The notes beneath the pieces were generated by a model that saw only the letters and a program-made list of their open reading frames with translations, did not search any database and was not told the origin of the DNA. Position numbers and translations under genes: made by a program. Source: Saprospiraceae bacterium (GTDB lineage: Bacteria; Bacteroidota; Bacteroidia; Chitinophagales; Saprospiraceae). Taken from it: 55,213 bases of DNA. Below are positions 42,754 through 51,219 of the stretch, one piece after another (the stretch's first letter is position 1; every line of letters starts with the position of its first letter). The stretch covers positions 1-55,213 of the forward strand of contig JAIPBL010000038.1 in the NCBI GenBank assembly GCA_021739645.1, written 5' to 3'.

Positions 42754-44982
42754 ATGAAAATCTATTATCCCATTCTATTCGTTTTCCTGCTTTCATCCTT
42801 TTTTTCGCTGGCGCAAAATAGCACACCGAAGCCCTACCGGGTTGGTGTCGTGCTCAGTGGCGGCGGGGCCAAGGGCTACGCACACGTGGGCGTGCTGAAA
42901 GTGCTCGAAGAAGCCGGCATCCGCATGGTCTATATTGGCGGGGCGAGCATGGGCGCCATCGTGGGCGGGCTTTACGCCAGTGGTTACTCTGCGGCACAGC
43001 TCGACAGCATCCTGAAAACGACGGACATGGCCGCCCTCCTTGAAGACAAAATACCAAGGAACGTGACGCCCGTTTTTGAGAAGTTCAATGGCGAAAAATA
43101 CGCCTTCACGGCCTCCTTCAAAGATGGCCAACTTGGCCTACCCCTCGCCTACTCCGATGGCCAACTTGTGTTCGATTTGTTGAGCCGCCTCACGGCGAAA
43201 ACGGCCTTCACCACCGACTTCAGTCAATTGCCCATCCCGTTTTTCTGCACCGGTACTGATGTAAGCACAGGCGAGAGCGTGATACTTGACCACGGCAACT
43301 TGGCACTCGCCATGCGGGCCAGCGGCTCCTTTCCCGGCCTGATGGCCCCTGTCGAAATCAACTATCGGCTGCTGGCAGACGGTGGCATCGTCAACAATTT
43401 CCCGGCGAAGGAGGTGAAAGACCGGGGCATGGACCTCGTCATCGGCGTGAACGTGGAGGAGGGGCTACACAGCCGAACCGAACTCAATTCGCTCGCCAAG
43501 ATTTTCAGCCAAATCGGGTCGTTCCAGATGTACAAAAACTCGGAGGAACAACTGCAATACTGCGAGGTGCTGCTTTGCCCTGACGTGGCGGGCATCGGCC
43601 TCACGGATTTCGAGATGGCGGATACCCTGGTCAACCGAGGTGAACGGGCGGCACGGGAACTTTGGGAGGTGTTGACGGACATTGCGAAGCGCCAAAAACA
43701 GTCCCCGCCACCACCTCGCCACTTGCAAAACCAAACCTTGAACCCTTGGAAATTTGACACCGTCTTTGTCGCAAAAACCCCAGGGGTCAACAGCGAGACC
43801 ATCTTACGCCATTTCCCCGACGAGCTTCCGGGGCTGCTGCCAGAACAGGATTTTTACACAGGCATTACCAACCTTTACGGTTCTGGTGCCTACCAATTCA
43901 TTGACTACCAATGTTTTAAAACAGATGACGGACGCTACGGGCTAAATATCCGACCTGTCCCACGGCCAGGCTTCGACCGCCGTTTTCGGGCGGGGCTTCA
44001 TTTCGACAATGAATACCGAAGCAGCGTGTTGCTGAATGCCACCTATCAAAACTTGCTAATCCCTAATTCCATTGCTTCGCTGGACGTGGTACTCGGCGAC
44101 CGCTTCCGTTACAATTTTTACTACTACCTCAACCGTGGCACAAAGACCGATTTTGGGGTAAACAGCCGCTTGAACTTCAACAACGTGCGCTTCCGGTTAC
44201 CGGCCCCGATATTGCTGCCCAACGGCAGCAGCATTGATAAACTGGTGTTCAATTTTCTTGATTTCTCCAATGAGGTTTACATGAACTTGCTGGCAAGCAA
44301 CAACCATGCGTTTGGCCTAAGGGCCGAGGTCAAATACTACAAGTTCAGCACCGACCAAGTGGAGGGCAGCGTGGCCGACAATGCGCCGTTTTTTGATGAA
44401 AAAGGATTGTACCTGACGGCCACCACATTTTTCAAAAAAGACACCCGTGACCGCCGATATTTTCCACGAAGCGGCACGCTCACTTCGCTTTTTGGGCGGG
44501 TCACCTTCCCGGCAGCGGTGTTCTCTACCAATGAAAGCTCGTTGGGTAAATTCAGCTATAACCTCGACCTCAACTTCCTCGCTGTCAAGGAGTTGGGCGG
44601 TCGGGCGGTGTTGGGTGCATCTGCTACGGTGGGTGGAGTGCTGGGCGAAGAGGCATCTCCCTATCGCTACTACGTCGGCGGCAACAACCTGAACCTTATC
44701 AACAATTTCAAGCCGTTCATCGGATTGAACCTGGGTGAATTGGCCGCTACGAGGATGGCCTTCGGCAGCCTGTATTGGCAGCGTCGCTTTTTCAAAAACC
44801 AGTACCTGACCCTGAGCGGCAATGGCGCCTATTTGAAAAATGCGTTTGAAGCTGGAAAAAGGGGAATTTACAGTTTTGGCGTGGGCTACGGGATCAGCAC
44901 ATTGCTTGGGCCGATTGAGCTGACGTATGGGCAGTCTAACGAGGGCGGGTCGGTTTATTTCAATTTGGGGTATTGGTTCTAA
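42754..44982 (+). CDS. Patatin-like phospholipase with outer-membrane barrel
   Basis: 742 residues from the ATG at 42754, with a signal peptide ending at SLAQNST. Residues about 28-235 are a patatin domain: the oxyanion loop VLSGGGAKGYAHVG, the nucleophile GGASMGAIVGG and the catalytic Asp in LADGGIVNNF. The C-terminal half (about 400-742) is rich in beta strands and ends LTYGQSNEGGSVYFNLGYWF, like the BamA-type barrel of PlpD autotransporters. The enzyme probably acts on phospholipids at the cell surface. A short second copy of its C-terminal region lies at 47965-48057. Confidence 0.93.
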   Translation: MKIYYPILFVFLLSSFFSLAQNSTPKPYRVGVVLSGGGAKGYAHVGVLKVLEEAGIRMVYIGGASMGAIVGGLYASGYSAAQLDSILKTTDMAALLEDKIPRNVTPVFEKFNGEKYAFTASFKDGQLGLPLAYSDGQLVFDLLSRLTAKTAFTTDFSQLPIPFFCTGTDVSTGESVILDHGNLALAMRASGSFPGLMAPVEINYRLLADGGIVNNFPAKEVKDRGMDLVIGVNVEEGLHSRTELNSLAKIFSQIGSFQMYKNSEEQLQYCEVLLCPDVAGIGLTDFEMADTLVNRGERAARELWEVLTDIAKRQKQSPPPPRHLQNQTLNPWKFDTVFVAKTPGVNSETILRHFPDELPGLLPEQDFYTGITNLYGSGAYQFIDYQCFKTDDGRYGLNIRPVPRPGFDRRFRAGLHFDNEYRSSVLLNATYQNLLIPNSIASLDVVLGDRFRYNFYYYLNRGTKTDFGVNSRLNFNNVRFRLPAPILLPNGSSIDKLVFNFLDFSNEVYMNLLASNNHAFGLRAEVKYYKFSTDQVEGSVADNAPFFDEKGLYLTATTFFKKDTRDRRYFPRSGTLTSLFGRVTFPAAVFSTNESSLGKFSYNLDLNFLAVKELGGRAVLGASATVGGVLGEEASPYRYYVGGNNLNLINNFKPFIGLNLGELAATRMAFGSLYWQRRFFKNQYLTLSGNGAYLKNAFEAGKRGIYSFGVGYGISTLLGPIELTYGQSNEGGSVYFNLGYWF

Positions 44983-45013
44983 GTGGCCAGTCAAACAACA
45001 AATGACAAGTTGA

Positions 45014-45175
45014 TTATTCAATAACAGGATACAGTCGCTTTAACTTTATGCGGACATCCGCTGTGGTGAATTGCCAATTTACCTTTTTGCACTGGTTGTA
45101 GCAAGATGGCAGTTCAATAGTCCCTTTCAATCCCGGCGGGAATTTTGGCACAGGGGTATTGGGCGTTTTTGGGAT
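45014..45175 (-). pseudogene. Remnant of a transposase C-terminus (IS630-like)
   Basis: 54 codons including the stop read VKKVNWQF-like sequence: CKKVNWQFTTADVRIKLKR followed by LYPVIE and TAA. The NWQFTTxDAR-IKLKRLYP ending is one I know from IS630-type transposases. There is no start codon or rest of the gene, so only the end survives. The part before it (IPKTPNTPVPKFPPGLKG) is not recognisable. No inverted repeats were found around it. Confidence 0.45.
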
Positions 45176-45231
45176 TTATTCGAGCGATTATAGGACTATC
45201 ATAATACCGGAATTGTTTTTCATTTGGGTTT

Positions 45232-45262
45232 AAGGAAGTGGCTCCGGCTGCTTCCTTTTTTT
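45232..45262 (+). terminator. Rho-independent terminator, + strand
   Basis: AAGGAAG (45232-45238) pairs with CTTCCTT (45251-45257), with an inner GU and GC stack, then a T-tract to 45262. It stands 250 bases after the patatin-like gene and no other + strand gene lies between, so it may end a long 3' region or an unrecognised RNA. Confidence 0.65.
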
Positions 45263-45341
45263 AAAATTTTCCAAGCCCTAAGTCCCGGGACAAAAGAGAC
45301 ATCTGGATGTGGTCTATTTTATTAAAACTGTTTGCCTGATT

Positions 45342-45743
45342 TTAGAAAAGCATGTTCTCCAATATCAAATCTGAAAGCGATACCATTCCGATATATTCGC
45401 CATTTTCTTCCACCGGAGCCATACGCAGGCCGACATTCATCAGTAAACTTGCCACATAGCGTACATCCATTTCGGCAGGTATGCAAATGGCAGGCTTGCT
45501 CATAATCTCAAAGAGATTTATCTCCTCTGAATTTTTATCCGGGATAATGACACCTTTTATAAAATCGTGTACGATTACAATCCCGTAGGCGTCCTGAGGG
45601 TGGCGCTTGTTGACGATCAGTGCTTCCACTTTTTCTTTTCGCATGAGTTCGACACCCTCTTTGGCGGTGGCCATACCGTCAACGAACACTACCTTTTTTG
45701 TCATGACTTCTTTGGCACTTTGATAACTTCTTTTTTGTTTCAT
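45342..45743 (-). CDS. Two-CBS-domain protein
   Basis: 133 residues holding two CBS motifs: residues about 12-70 (VMTKKVVFVDGMATAKEGVE, ending VIVHDFIKGVII) and about 78-133 (MSKPAICIPAEMDVRYVASL, ending GMVSLSDLILENM). CBS pairs bind adenosine nucleotides and act as regulatory sensors. The gene lies 170 bases downstream of the PII-like/DUF1538 operon on the same strand; a perfect palindrome stands in the gap. It may sense adenylate charge for that transporter-like system (inference). Confidence 0.9.
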   Translation of the reverse strand: MKQKRSYQSAKEVMTKKVVFVDGMATAKEGVELMRKEKVEALIVNKRHPQDAYGIVIVHDFIKGVIIPDKNSEEINLFEIMSKPAICIPAEMDVRYVASLLMNVGLRMAPVEENGEYIGMVSLSDLILENMLF

Positions 45744-45813
45744 AATTCTACTTGTTTATCGGTACAATTGAAAATGAGCTTAATCAAATCAGGGCAGGCA
45801 TTCCGTTTATCCA

Positions 45814-45844
45814 CGTTTACTAAACTTCAAAAGTATAGTAAACG
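45814..45844. promoter_or_regulatory. Operator-like palindrome upstream of CBS gene
   Basis: CGTTTACTA (45814-45822) and TAGTAAACG (45836-45844) are exact reverse complements. After one A-A mismatch ACTT and AAGT extend the stem around CAA. It lies 71-101 bases before the CBS gene and 70 bases after the PII-like gene. There is no T-tract, so an operator is more likely than a terminator. Confidence 0.6.
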
Positions 45845-45913
45845 TAATCTCCCAACCTGTTGAATGGCAACGAATAATATCCCAAACATGCTACTATGTT
45901 TGCCATCACCTGC

Positions 45914-46261
45914 TTAGAAATATTGGTCACGGGCCTGGTCTTTGAATATCTTCATTTGACTCTCCAAGCCGGCAACATGATCAATGGGCAAAACAAAGGC
46001 AATGCCGGTACCCGGCTCGCCAAACTTTCCTGCCAGTGTTATGACTCGCATGAGGTTTTCTACAACGTGTTCTTCGACGAGAAACACCACGATGTCCGTC
46101 CGGTCTTCAATGGAAAGGCCAAAAAAGGACTTTGCTTCATGTATTCCGGTACCTCTGGCTGGAATGATAGTAGCCCCGGTGGCCCCTGCGCTCTTCATCG
46201 CTTCCACTACATTATCAGTGATGTTGGGTTTAACGAGTGCCATGATTAATTTAAATTGCAT
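45914..46261 (-). CDS. PII-like signal protein
   Basis: 115 residues of ferredoxin-like PII fold: FKLIMALVKPNITDNVVEAM opens it and the segment GATGATIIPARGTGIHEAKS leads into the T-loop. The T-loop is short and lacks the Tyr of GlnB. The end has LAGKFGEPGTGIAFVLPIDH, the usual last nucleotide-contact region. PII proteins bind ATP/ADP and often cap membrane transporters. It overlaps the upstream DUF1538 gene by 11 bases, so it is very likely the regulator of that protein. Confidence 0.88.
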   Translation of the reverse strand: MQFKLIMALVKPNITDNVVEAMKSAGATGATIIPARGTGIHEAKSFFGLSIEDRTDIVVFLVEEHVVENLMRVITLAGKFGEPGTGIAFVLPIDHVAGLESQMKIFKDQARDQYF

Positions 46262-47039
46262 CGCTCTTTGTTTTATGTTTTGAAAAACGGGTTCTCAATT
46301 CCATATACTGGGCATAGCCTAAAACGGTGATAATCGGGAACAAGCTGGCAAATGCGATCAGCCCGAATCCGTCAATAGCGGGGTTCCTGCCGGGCACTGC
46401 GTTGGATAGTCCCAATCCGAGTGCAGCGACCAAGGGTACGGTAACGGTAGAAGTGGTAACCCCCCCGGAATCGTAGGCTAAGGCAATCAGCTTTTTGGGT
46501 GCAAAAATGGTCTGAATGATGACGATAATGTACCCCACCAAGATGTAAAGAAACAATGGCGTACCGGTGACTATCCGGAATGTGCCCAAGGCCAAAGCGA
46601 ACGCCACACCAATCGCTACCGTAATCCGAAGCCCCCACGGACTGATGGTGCCTACGGAAACTTCACCGGCTTTTATTGCAACCGCTATCAGCGAGGGTTC
46701 GGCAATGGTGGTAGAAAAACCAATCAATGCTGCAAAGATGTAAATCCAGTAATAAGACCTCCAATCTGACAGCTCGCTTTCCGAAGCACCGATAAAGGCC
46801 GGGTCAGATAATTGAGTGGCCATGATTTTTCCCACAGGAAACAGCGCCTTTTCCAACCCCATCAGAAAAAGTGCAAGTCCAAGCACTACATAGATTCCTC
46901 CTAAAATCACCCGCTTTAGGTGCGGAATGGGTTGTTTCAAGACCACCCGCTGAAAAAAGATAATCAACAGCAGGATTGGCAACACATCTCTCAGCGTAGC
47001 AAGCAGAATCAACCCAAAATCCATCAACAAATCAAGCAT
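46251..47039 (-). CDS. DUF1538 membrane protein (second copy)
   Basis: 262 residues with about seven hydrophobic helices. Conserved motifs: FSTTIAEPSLIAVA and LAYDSGGVTTSTVTVPLVAA, then RNPAIDGFGLIAFASLFP. The gene is a clear paralogue of the upstream gene (47055-47798), in which the same motifs occur. In many genomes one longer protein carries two DUF1538 domains, while here the two are separate genes. The GGVTTS and AEP motifs look like substrate-path re-entrant segments of a transporter (inference). It is followed by a PII-like gene overlapping by 11 bases. Confidence 0.85.
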   Translation of the reverse strand: MLDLLMDFGLILLATLRDVLPILLLIIFFQRVVLKQPIPHLKRVILGGIYVVLGLALFLMGLEKALFPVGKIMATQLSDPAFIGASESELSDWRSYYWIYIFAALIGFSTTIAEPSLIAVAIKAGEVSVGTISPWGLRITVAIGVAFALALGTFRIVTGTPLFLYILVGYIIVIIQTIFAPKKLIALAYDSGGVTTSTVTVPLVAALGLGLSNAVPGRNPAIDGFGLIAFASLFPIITVLGYAQYMELRTRFSKHKTKSDAI

Positions 47040-47054
47040 AACACACGCTGTTCA

Positions 47055-47798
47055 TTAAAACCAAAACATGCCATAAGCCATCACAAATATCATGGGCAAA
47101 AGCGACGCAAAGGCAATCAGGCCAAAGCCGTCGAGCAAAGGACTTCTTCCTTTGATTACACTGGCAAGGCCAACGCCGAGGGCCGTCACCAATGGTACGG
47201 TAATCGTTGAAGTCGTAACCCCGCCGGCATCATACGCCAAGCCAATTATCTCATCTGGGGCGATGATAGTCATCAGCATGACCAATACATATCCCCCAAT
47301 AATTAAATAGTATAAAGGCCAGCCCTTGAGGATACGCAATACCCCGATAACGATGGCCAGCCCGACAGAAAAGGCAACAGACAAACGCAAGCCCATTGCA
47401 TACGTGTCCATCGTTTTTTGATTGTTTTCAATCAAACCCGCACCGGAAGATATGATGGAAGCCTCTTTTGCCACCGCAATCAGGGCCGGTTCGGCAATGG
47501 TAGTAGAAAAGCCAAGCGCAAATGAAAAAACCATTAACCAGAAAAGGCTCCCCTTTTTGGCAAGCGCATAAGCCATTGTTTCCCCGATTGGAAAAAGCCC
47601 CATTTCCAGGCCCTCAATGAACAGCATCAATCCAACGATAACTAACAAAATTCCAAAAATCACTTCTCCAATCTCCGGGAATGGCTGCCGGATAACAACG
47701 CTCTGAAAAAAAACGACAACTACAATGATTGGCAACAGGTCCTTAAATGCTTCTTTTAGCTTCTTTAGAATAGTTTGGAACTGATTTCTGTACCTCAT
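47055..47798 (-). CDS. DUF1538 membrane protein (first copy)
   Basis: 247 residues from the ATG at 47798 (MRYRNQFQTILKKLKEAFKD). About seven hydrophobic helices, with FSTTIAEPALIAVA, LAYDAGGVTTSTITVPLVTA and GFGLIAFASLLP, the same motifs as in the next gene 15 bases on. The upstream open frame to 48032 is not protein-like and is left out. The two proteins probably form a heteromeric membrane unit controlled by the PII-like protein encoded after them. Confidence 0.85.
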   Translation of the reverse strand: MRYRNQFQTILKKLKEAFKDLLPIIVVVVFFQSVVIRQPFPEIGEVIFGILLVIVGLMLFIEGLEMGLFPIGETMAYALAKKGSLFWLMVFSFALGFSTTIAEPALIAVAKEASIISSGAGLIENNQKTMDTYAMGLRLSVAFSVGLAIVIGVLRILKGWPLYYLIIGGYVLVMLMTIIAPDEIIGLAYDAGGVTTSTITVPLVTALGVGLASVIKGRSPLLDGFGLIAFASLLPMIFVMAYGMFWF

Positions 47799-47964
47799 TA
47801 ATGCTGGTTTTGTTAGCGAAGTGCAAACATACAAGAAACGCTGTGAAGTCAAATGCCTCGGATGAATTACGCAGATGGAAGGCGTTCTTATTTCTCTGCT
47901 CCCGAATCCTGGCCCAGGGGTAAGGTGCTGCCCGTAACGGCCAAATTCATTTGGTCGAAAGCCC

Positions 47965-48057
47965 AACAACCATAATCTTACCACTAATTTCAAGCCTTTT
48001 CTTGGGCTCAATTTGGGCGAGTTGGCAGCCACACGAGTGGCCTACGGCAATATTTAA
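47965..48057 (+). pseudogene. Remnant of a patatin-like barrel gene
   Basis: 31 codons read NNHNLTTNFKPFLGLNLGEL, continuing AATRVAYGNI and TAA. The intact patatin gene at 42754-44982 has NNLNLINNFKPFIGLNLGEL and AATRMAFGS at residues about 648-676, so this is a diverged internal piece of a paralogue. No start is present and the frame ends early. Confidence 0.8.
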
Positions 48058-48072
48058 TTGGTTTTGAAAATG

Positions 48073-48164
48073 ATAGGACACAGATTGGACTGATTTTACA
48101 GATTTACACAGCTATTTTTTGAAGTCAGTTCATATCAGTCAAATCCGTTCAATCTGAGTCCTAT
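48073..48164. repeat. Imperfect inverted repeat
   Basis: Arms 48073-48099 and 48138-48164 match in reverse complement at about 23 of 27 positions (words like CAGATTGGACTGATT). It lies just after the stop of the DUF1572-like gene (reading -). It may be that gene's terminator or a dispersed repeat. Confidence 0.65.
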
Positions 48165-48174
48165 CCACCTATTT

Positions 48175-48744
48175 TCATTCCTTTTTCATGAACTCCTCCG
48201 TGAAATGCGCCCTATGCTTCGGCTGCTCGAACTTCGCCGCATTGAACTGCTGCGAGCCACCCCGTGGGATGGACAATGAAGCCCATTCTGCATCCTTCAT
48301 CAGTTTTCCGATAAAAACGATTTGCCCGACATGGTACGGGTAATGCGCCAATTGCCGATTGATGGCCTCCATGATGGTGTGCCCCTCGTTTCGGATGTAG
48401 ATGATGTCGTTGAGGTTATCCTGGTTCACCTGCGCCAAGGCATTGAAAAGGCAGGCCCAGCCTACGTTCCACTTGGCCAGCAAATCGTCCCGGTTTTGGG
48501 GGTCGTTGTCAAACTCGGCCTCCCGGTTGCGCCATTCCTTTTCGCCGTCGGTAGTGAGGAAGTCAGTCCAGCGACTGAGCATATTTCCCCAAAGGTGCTT
48601 GACGATGGTAGCGATGCTGTTGCTTTCGGCATTGTACTGCCAGAAAAGCTGCTCATCGGTGAGCTGGGCGAAGGTCATTTCGCCGAGGAGTTTGTAGTAT
48701 TCAAACTGCTTGCGGATGGAGGTGAGGTAGTTGTCGTTTTGCAT
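48175..48744 (-). CDS. DinB-like protein (DUF1572)
   Basis: 189 residues from the ATG at 48744 (MQNDNYLTSIRKQFEYYKLL). The helical DinB-like bundle with its metal-binding histidines is seen in NSIATIVKHLWGNMLSRW and in AHYPYHVGQIVFIGKL. This is the DUF1572 group of the DinB/YfiT superfamily, thought to be thiol- or metal-dependent enzymes of unknown substrate. The gene stands alone. Confidence 0.85.
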   Translation of the reverse strand: MQNDNYLTSIRKQFEYYKLLGEMTFAQLTDEQLFWQYNAESNSIATIVKHLWGNMLSRWTDFLTTDGEKEWRNREAEFDNDPQNRDDLLAKWNVGWACLFNALAQVNQDNLNDIIYIRNEGHTIMEAINRQLAHYPYHVGQIVFIGKLMKDAEWASLSIPRGGSQQFNAAKFEQPKHRAHFTEEFMKKE

Positions 48745-48985
48745 GGATGATTTGATTTTAACAGGCTGTTTTGGCAGCAATAATAGCAGTTTGACAGGTA
48801 TTTGCGAAGCATATTCCCAGGTGTTTACGCCATATTTGTCCGCCCACTGGCAAAGTCAGCCGCTTTCCAATTTTTGAGAAAAATAAAGCAGGATTCTTCC
48901 CTATGTTTGCCCGTAGGACATACGGCCAAGACCAAAATTTTTTAGAGTTGCGGCAGCCAAATTTCCTAACCAACATCTCCGACAC

Positions 48986-50607
48986 ATGGCAAAACACTTA
49001 CGAATTCATCTGTGGGCTATCCTAATGCTCCTTTCGTGCAGCCTGTTTGCGCAGCGCCAAATCAGCGGCACCGTGACGGACGCCAACACGGGTGAGCCGA
49101 TGTTCGGTGTGAGCATTGTGCTGAAAAATGACGCTGGCATTGGCACTACCTCTGAACTGGACGGCACATACAGCCTCGCAGTTCCCACTGGCGATGTGGT
49201 ACTGCCACCATTGGTTATGCGCCGTTGTTCAGCGTGGATGGGCTGAAATTCGAAATTGACGGCATCGAAATACCTACCAAAGATTGGGGCAACGGCCATT
49301 ACACCGCTTGGTGGACGCCGACGGCCTACGGCAACAAGCAGGTGAAAATCATTTCCACCAACAACTTCGGCGCAGCCGCCACCGAGACCGTGGACATGAA
49401 CATCGTCAACACGGCACCAAACCTGAACGTAATCGCATTCGAGGACGTATGGGCGAACATCAACAATGGCGTGGTGGAAATGGAGGCAGAACTGCCCAGC
49501 TATCTCGGCGCCTTCAACAAAATCACGGCCTACCTCAGCATTGACTGCCCGCCGGGCGGCTGCGACCCGTGGGACCCCATTTCTGGCATCGAAATCAAGG
49601 GACACAACGGTGAGTGGTACGAGCTTTTCCGCTACATCACCCCTTACGGTGTCGCTTGTTCCCACAGCATTGACGTGACGGATTTCATGTCAGCGTTGCA
49701 AGGCAAAATCAGGTTTCGGGTAAACTTGGGCACCCTCGGCAACGGGTTCCTTTACAGCCTCTCCCTCGGTTACGACCAAGGCGTTCCGGCCTATCCCTAC
49801 AGCTCCATCACACCCGTTTGGGAGGAAACCTTCAACTTTGGCAACCCCGCCAACCTGCAACCAGTGCCGGAAATTGCCGTTTCTATTCCCACCAACACCA
49901 AAGCCGCAAAGCTTAAACTGGTGTCCACTGGCCACGGCTGGGGCGACAACAACACGGGCAATGCCGCCGAATTTCACGAAGACACCCACCATATCTGGGT
50001 GAACGGCGCACAGACTTTCGAGCAGCACAACTGGCAAAACTGGTACCCGAACCCCGATAATTGTTCCCCGCAGAACGGAACTTGGTACTTTGCCCGTGCA
50101 GGCTGGTGCCCCGGCTCCATTGCCCCTTGGTTCGACTACGACATGGGGGCCTTCATCAACCAAAGCTCCGTGGCGCTCGACTATGTTTTCGATGAGGACT
50201 ACATTGACCTTTGCAACGCAGACAACCCCAACTGCGTCACCAACGCTACTTGTGATTGCAATGACGGCTTCAACCCGTACCTGATTGTTTCCTGCTATTT
50301 CATCACCAACAGCGACACACCGATTGACGGCGGTGTGGTGCTTGGTACGGCATCCACTTTCAAGCAGTTGGCGTTCACGGCCTATCCGAACCCAACCACG
50401 GGAAAGCTGAACATCCTGCTTGAAAATACGGGTGAAGCAATGGGCGTAAGGGTTTACAACAGTGTCGGGCAAGTGGTACGCACGGTGAAAGAAACCAGTA
50501 ACATTGGCCAAACCTCCCTTTCCTTGGAAGGGCTGCCCAAAGGGCTTTACACCGTTGAAGTGCGGACGGAAAAGGTAGTTGGCAGCAGGAAAATTGATTT
50601 GGAATAA
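48986..50607 (+). pseudogene. Broken PNGase-F-like secreted protein with T9SS type A tail
   Basis: An 86-codon frame starts with a signal peptide and a carboxypeptidase-regulatory-like domain (QISGTVTDANTGEPMFGVSI, ELDGTYSLAVPTGDV), then runs off into nonsense after about 49197. A second frame overlaps it and reads TATIGYAPLFSVDG at about 49200, an Ig-like module. It continues into a domain like the C-terminal part of peptide-N-glycosidase F (LSIDCPPGGCDPWDPISGIE, EFHEDTHHIWVNG, QNWYPNPDNC). The tail (AYPNPTTGKLNILLENTG) is a T9SS type A sorting domain. The missing second half of the first domain suggests a deletion with frameshift; a sequencing error cannot be excluded. Confidence 0.8.
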
Positions 50608-50673
50608 GGTGCTGATATAGTGACATAATGGTCAAAAGTGGTTGAAAAAAACCGTTGGGCCAAATTGATTTTG

Positions 50674-50705
50674 AACGAGTTTCAGTAGTAATGCTGAAAC
50701 TCGTT
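50674..50705 (+). terminator. Hairpin after the PNGase-F-like gene
   Basis: AACGAGTTTCAG (50674-50685) pairs perfectly with 50694-50705 around TAGTAATG. It is 67 bases after the stop at 50607. The T-tract is poor, so termination is likely but not certain. Confidence 0.65.
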
Positions 50706-50832
50706 TGAATTTTAAAAAGGGCTTTACTCCATGGAACTTATAGAATTCAAACAGCATGTGGACAGCGGTTAGCCGTCGTTCATTTTCAAAAGTTGAAGAG
50801 CTGATTAGGGTTGATAAATACCCAGACCTCCA

Positions 50833-50955
50833 TCAATCCTTATCAACTTTCCGTTTGCCTTGTTGGCGAAGGATGAGAAACCCGATGGCCAGAAGAAAGA
50901 TGAAGCCAAGTAGCAACTTGGTTTCTGTATCGAAAAAAATGGGGGCGGTTTCCAT
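50833..50955 (-). CDS. Small single-helix membrane protein
   Basis: 40 residues: METAPIFFDTETKLLLGFIF, then LLAIGFLILRQQGKRKVDKD and stop. It has one strong transmembrane helix with a basic tail (inside-positive rule). It is too short for ordinary gene calling. No clear ribosome binding site is seen, but an AT-rich leader with a TATTTTCG box lies near 50990. It is alone between the broken PNGase-like gene and the ISL3 element. Confidence 0.5.
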   Translation of the reverse strand: METAPIFFDTETKLLLGFIFLLAIGFLILRQQGKRKVDKD

Positions 50956-51219
50956 GAAATTGGGTTTATTGAAATGAAATTGGTTGATGGGAGTGGCGAA
51001 AATACAAAGGCTTTAATAATTGATTTGAATGTTTGGTAGAATGGATTTTATTGGTTTGATTGCCCGGTATTCTGCGCTGATGAAAAGCATTGGCCTATGC
51101 CGAAATAAGCATTCAAAACCATGGCAAATCAAACCTGCAAACAACCGTACTTGACCATGATTCGGCAAAAATCCCCTCGCCTCGCTTGTGGGATGTTCCG
51201 TTTCCCTTGCACGATTTTT

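Noticed and set aside
50756-50977. A 73-codon + strand frame
   Set aside because: The product is low-quality sequence; the - strand 40-codon frame in the same place has a much more protein-like hydrophobic profile.
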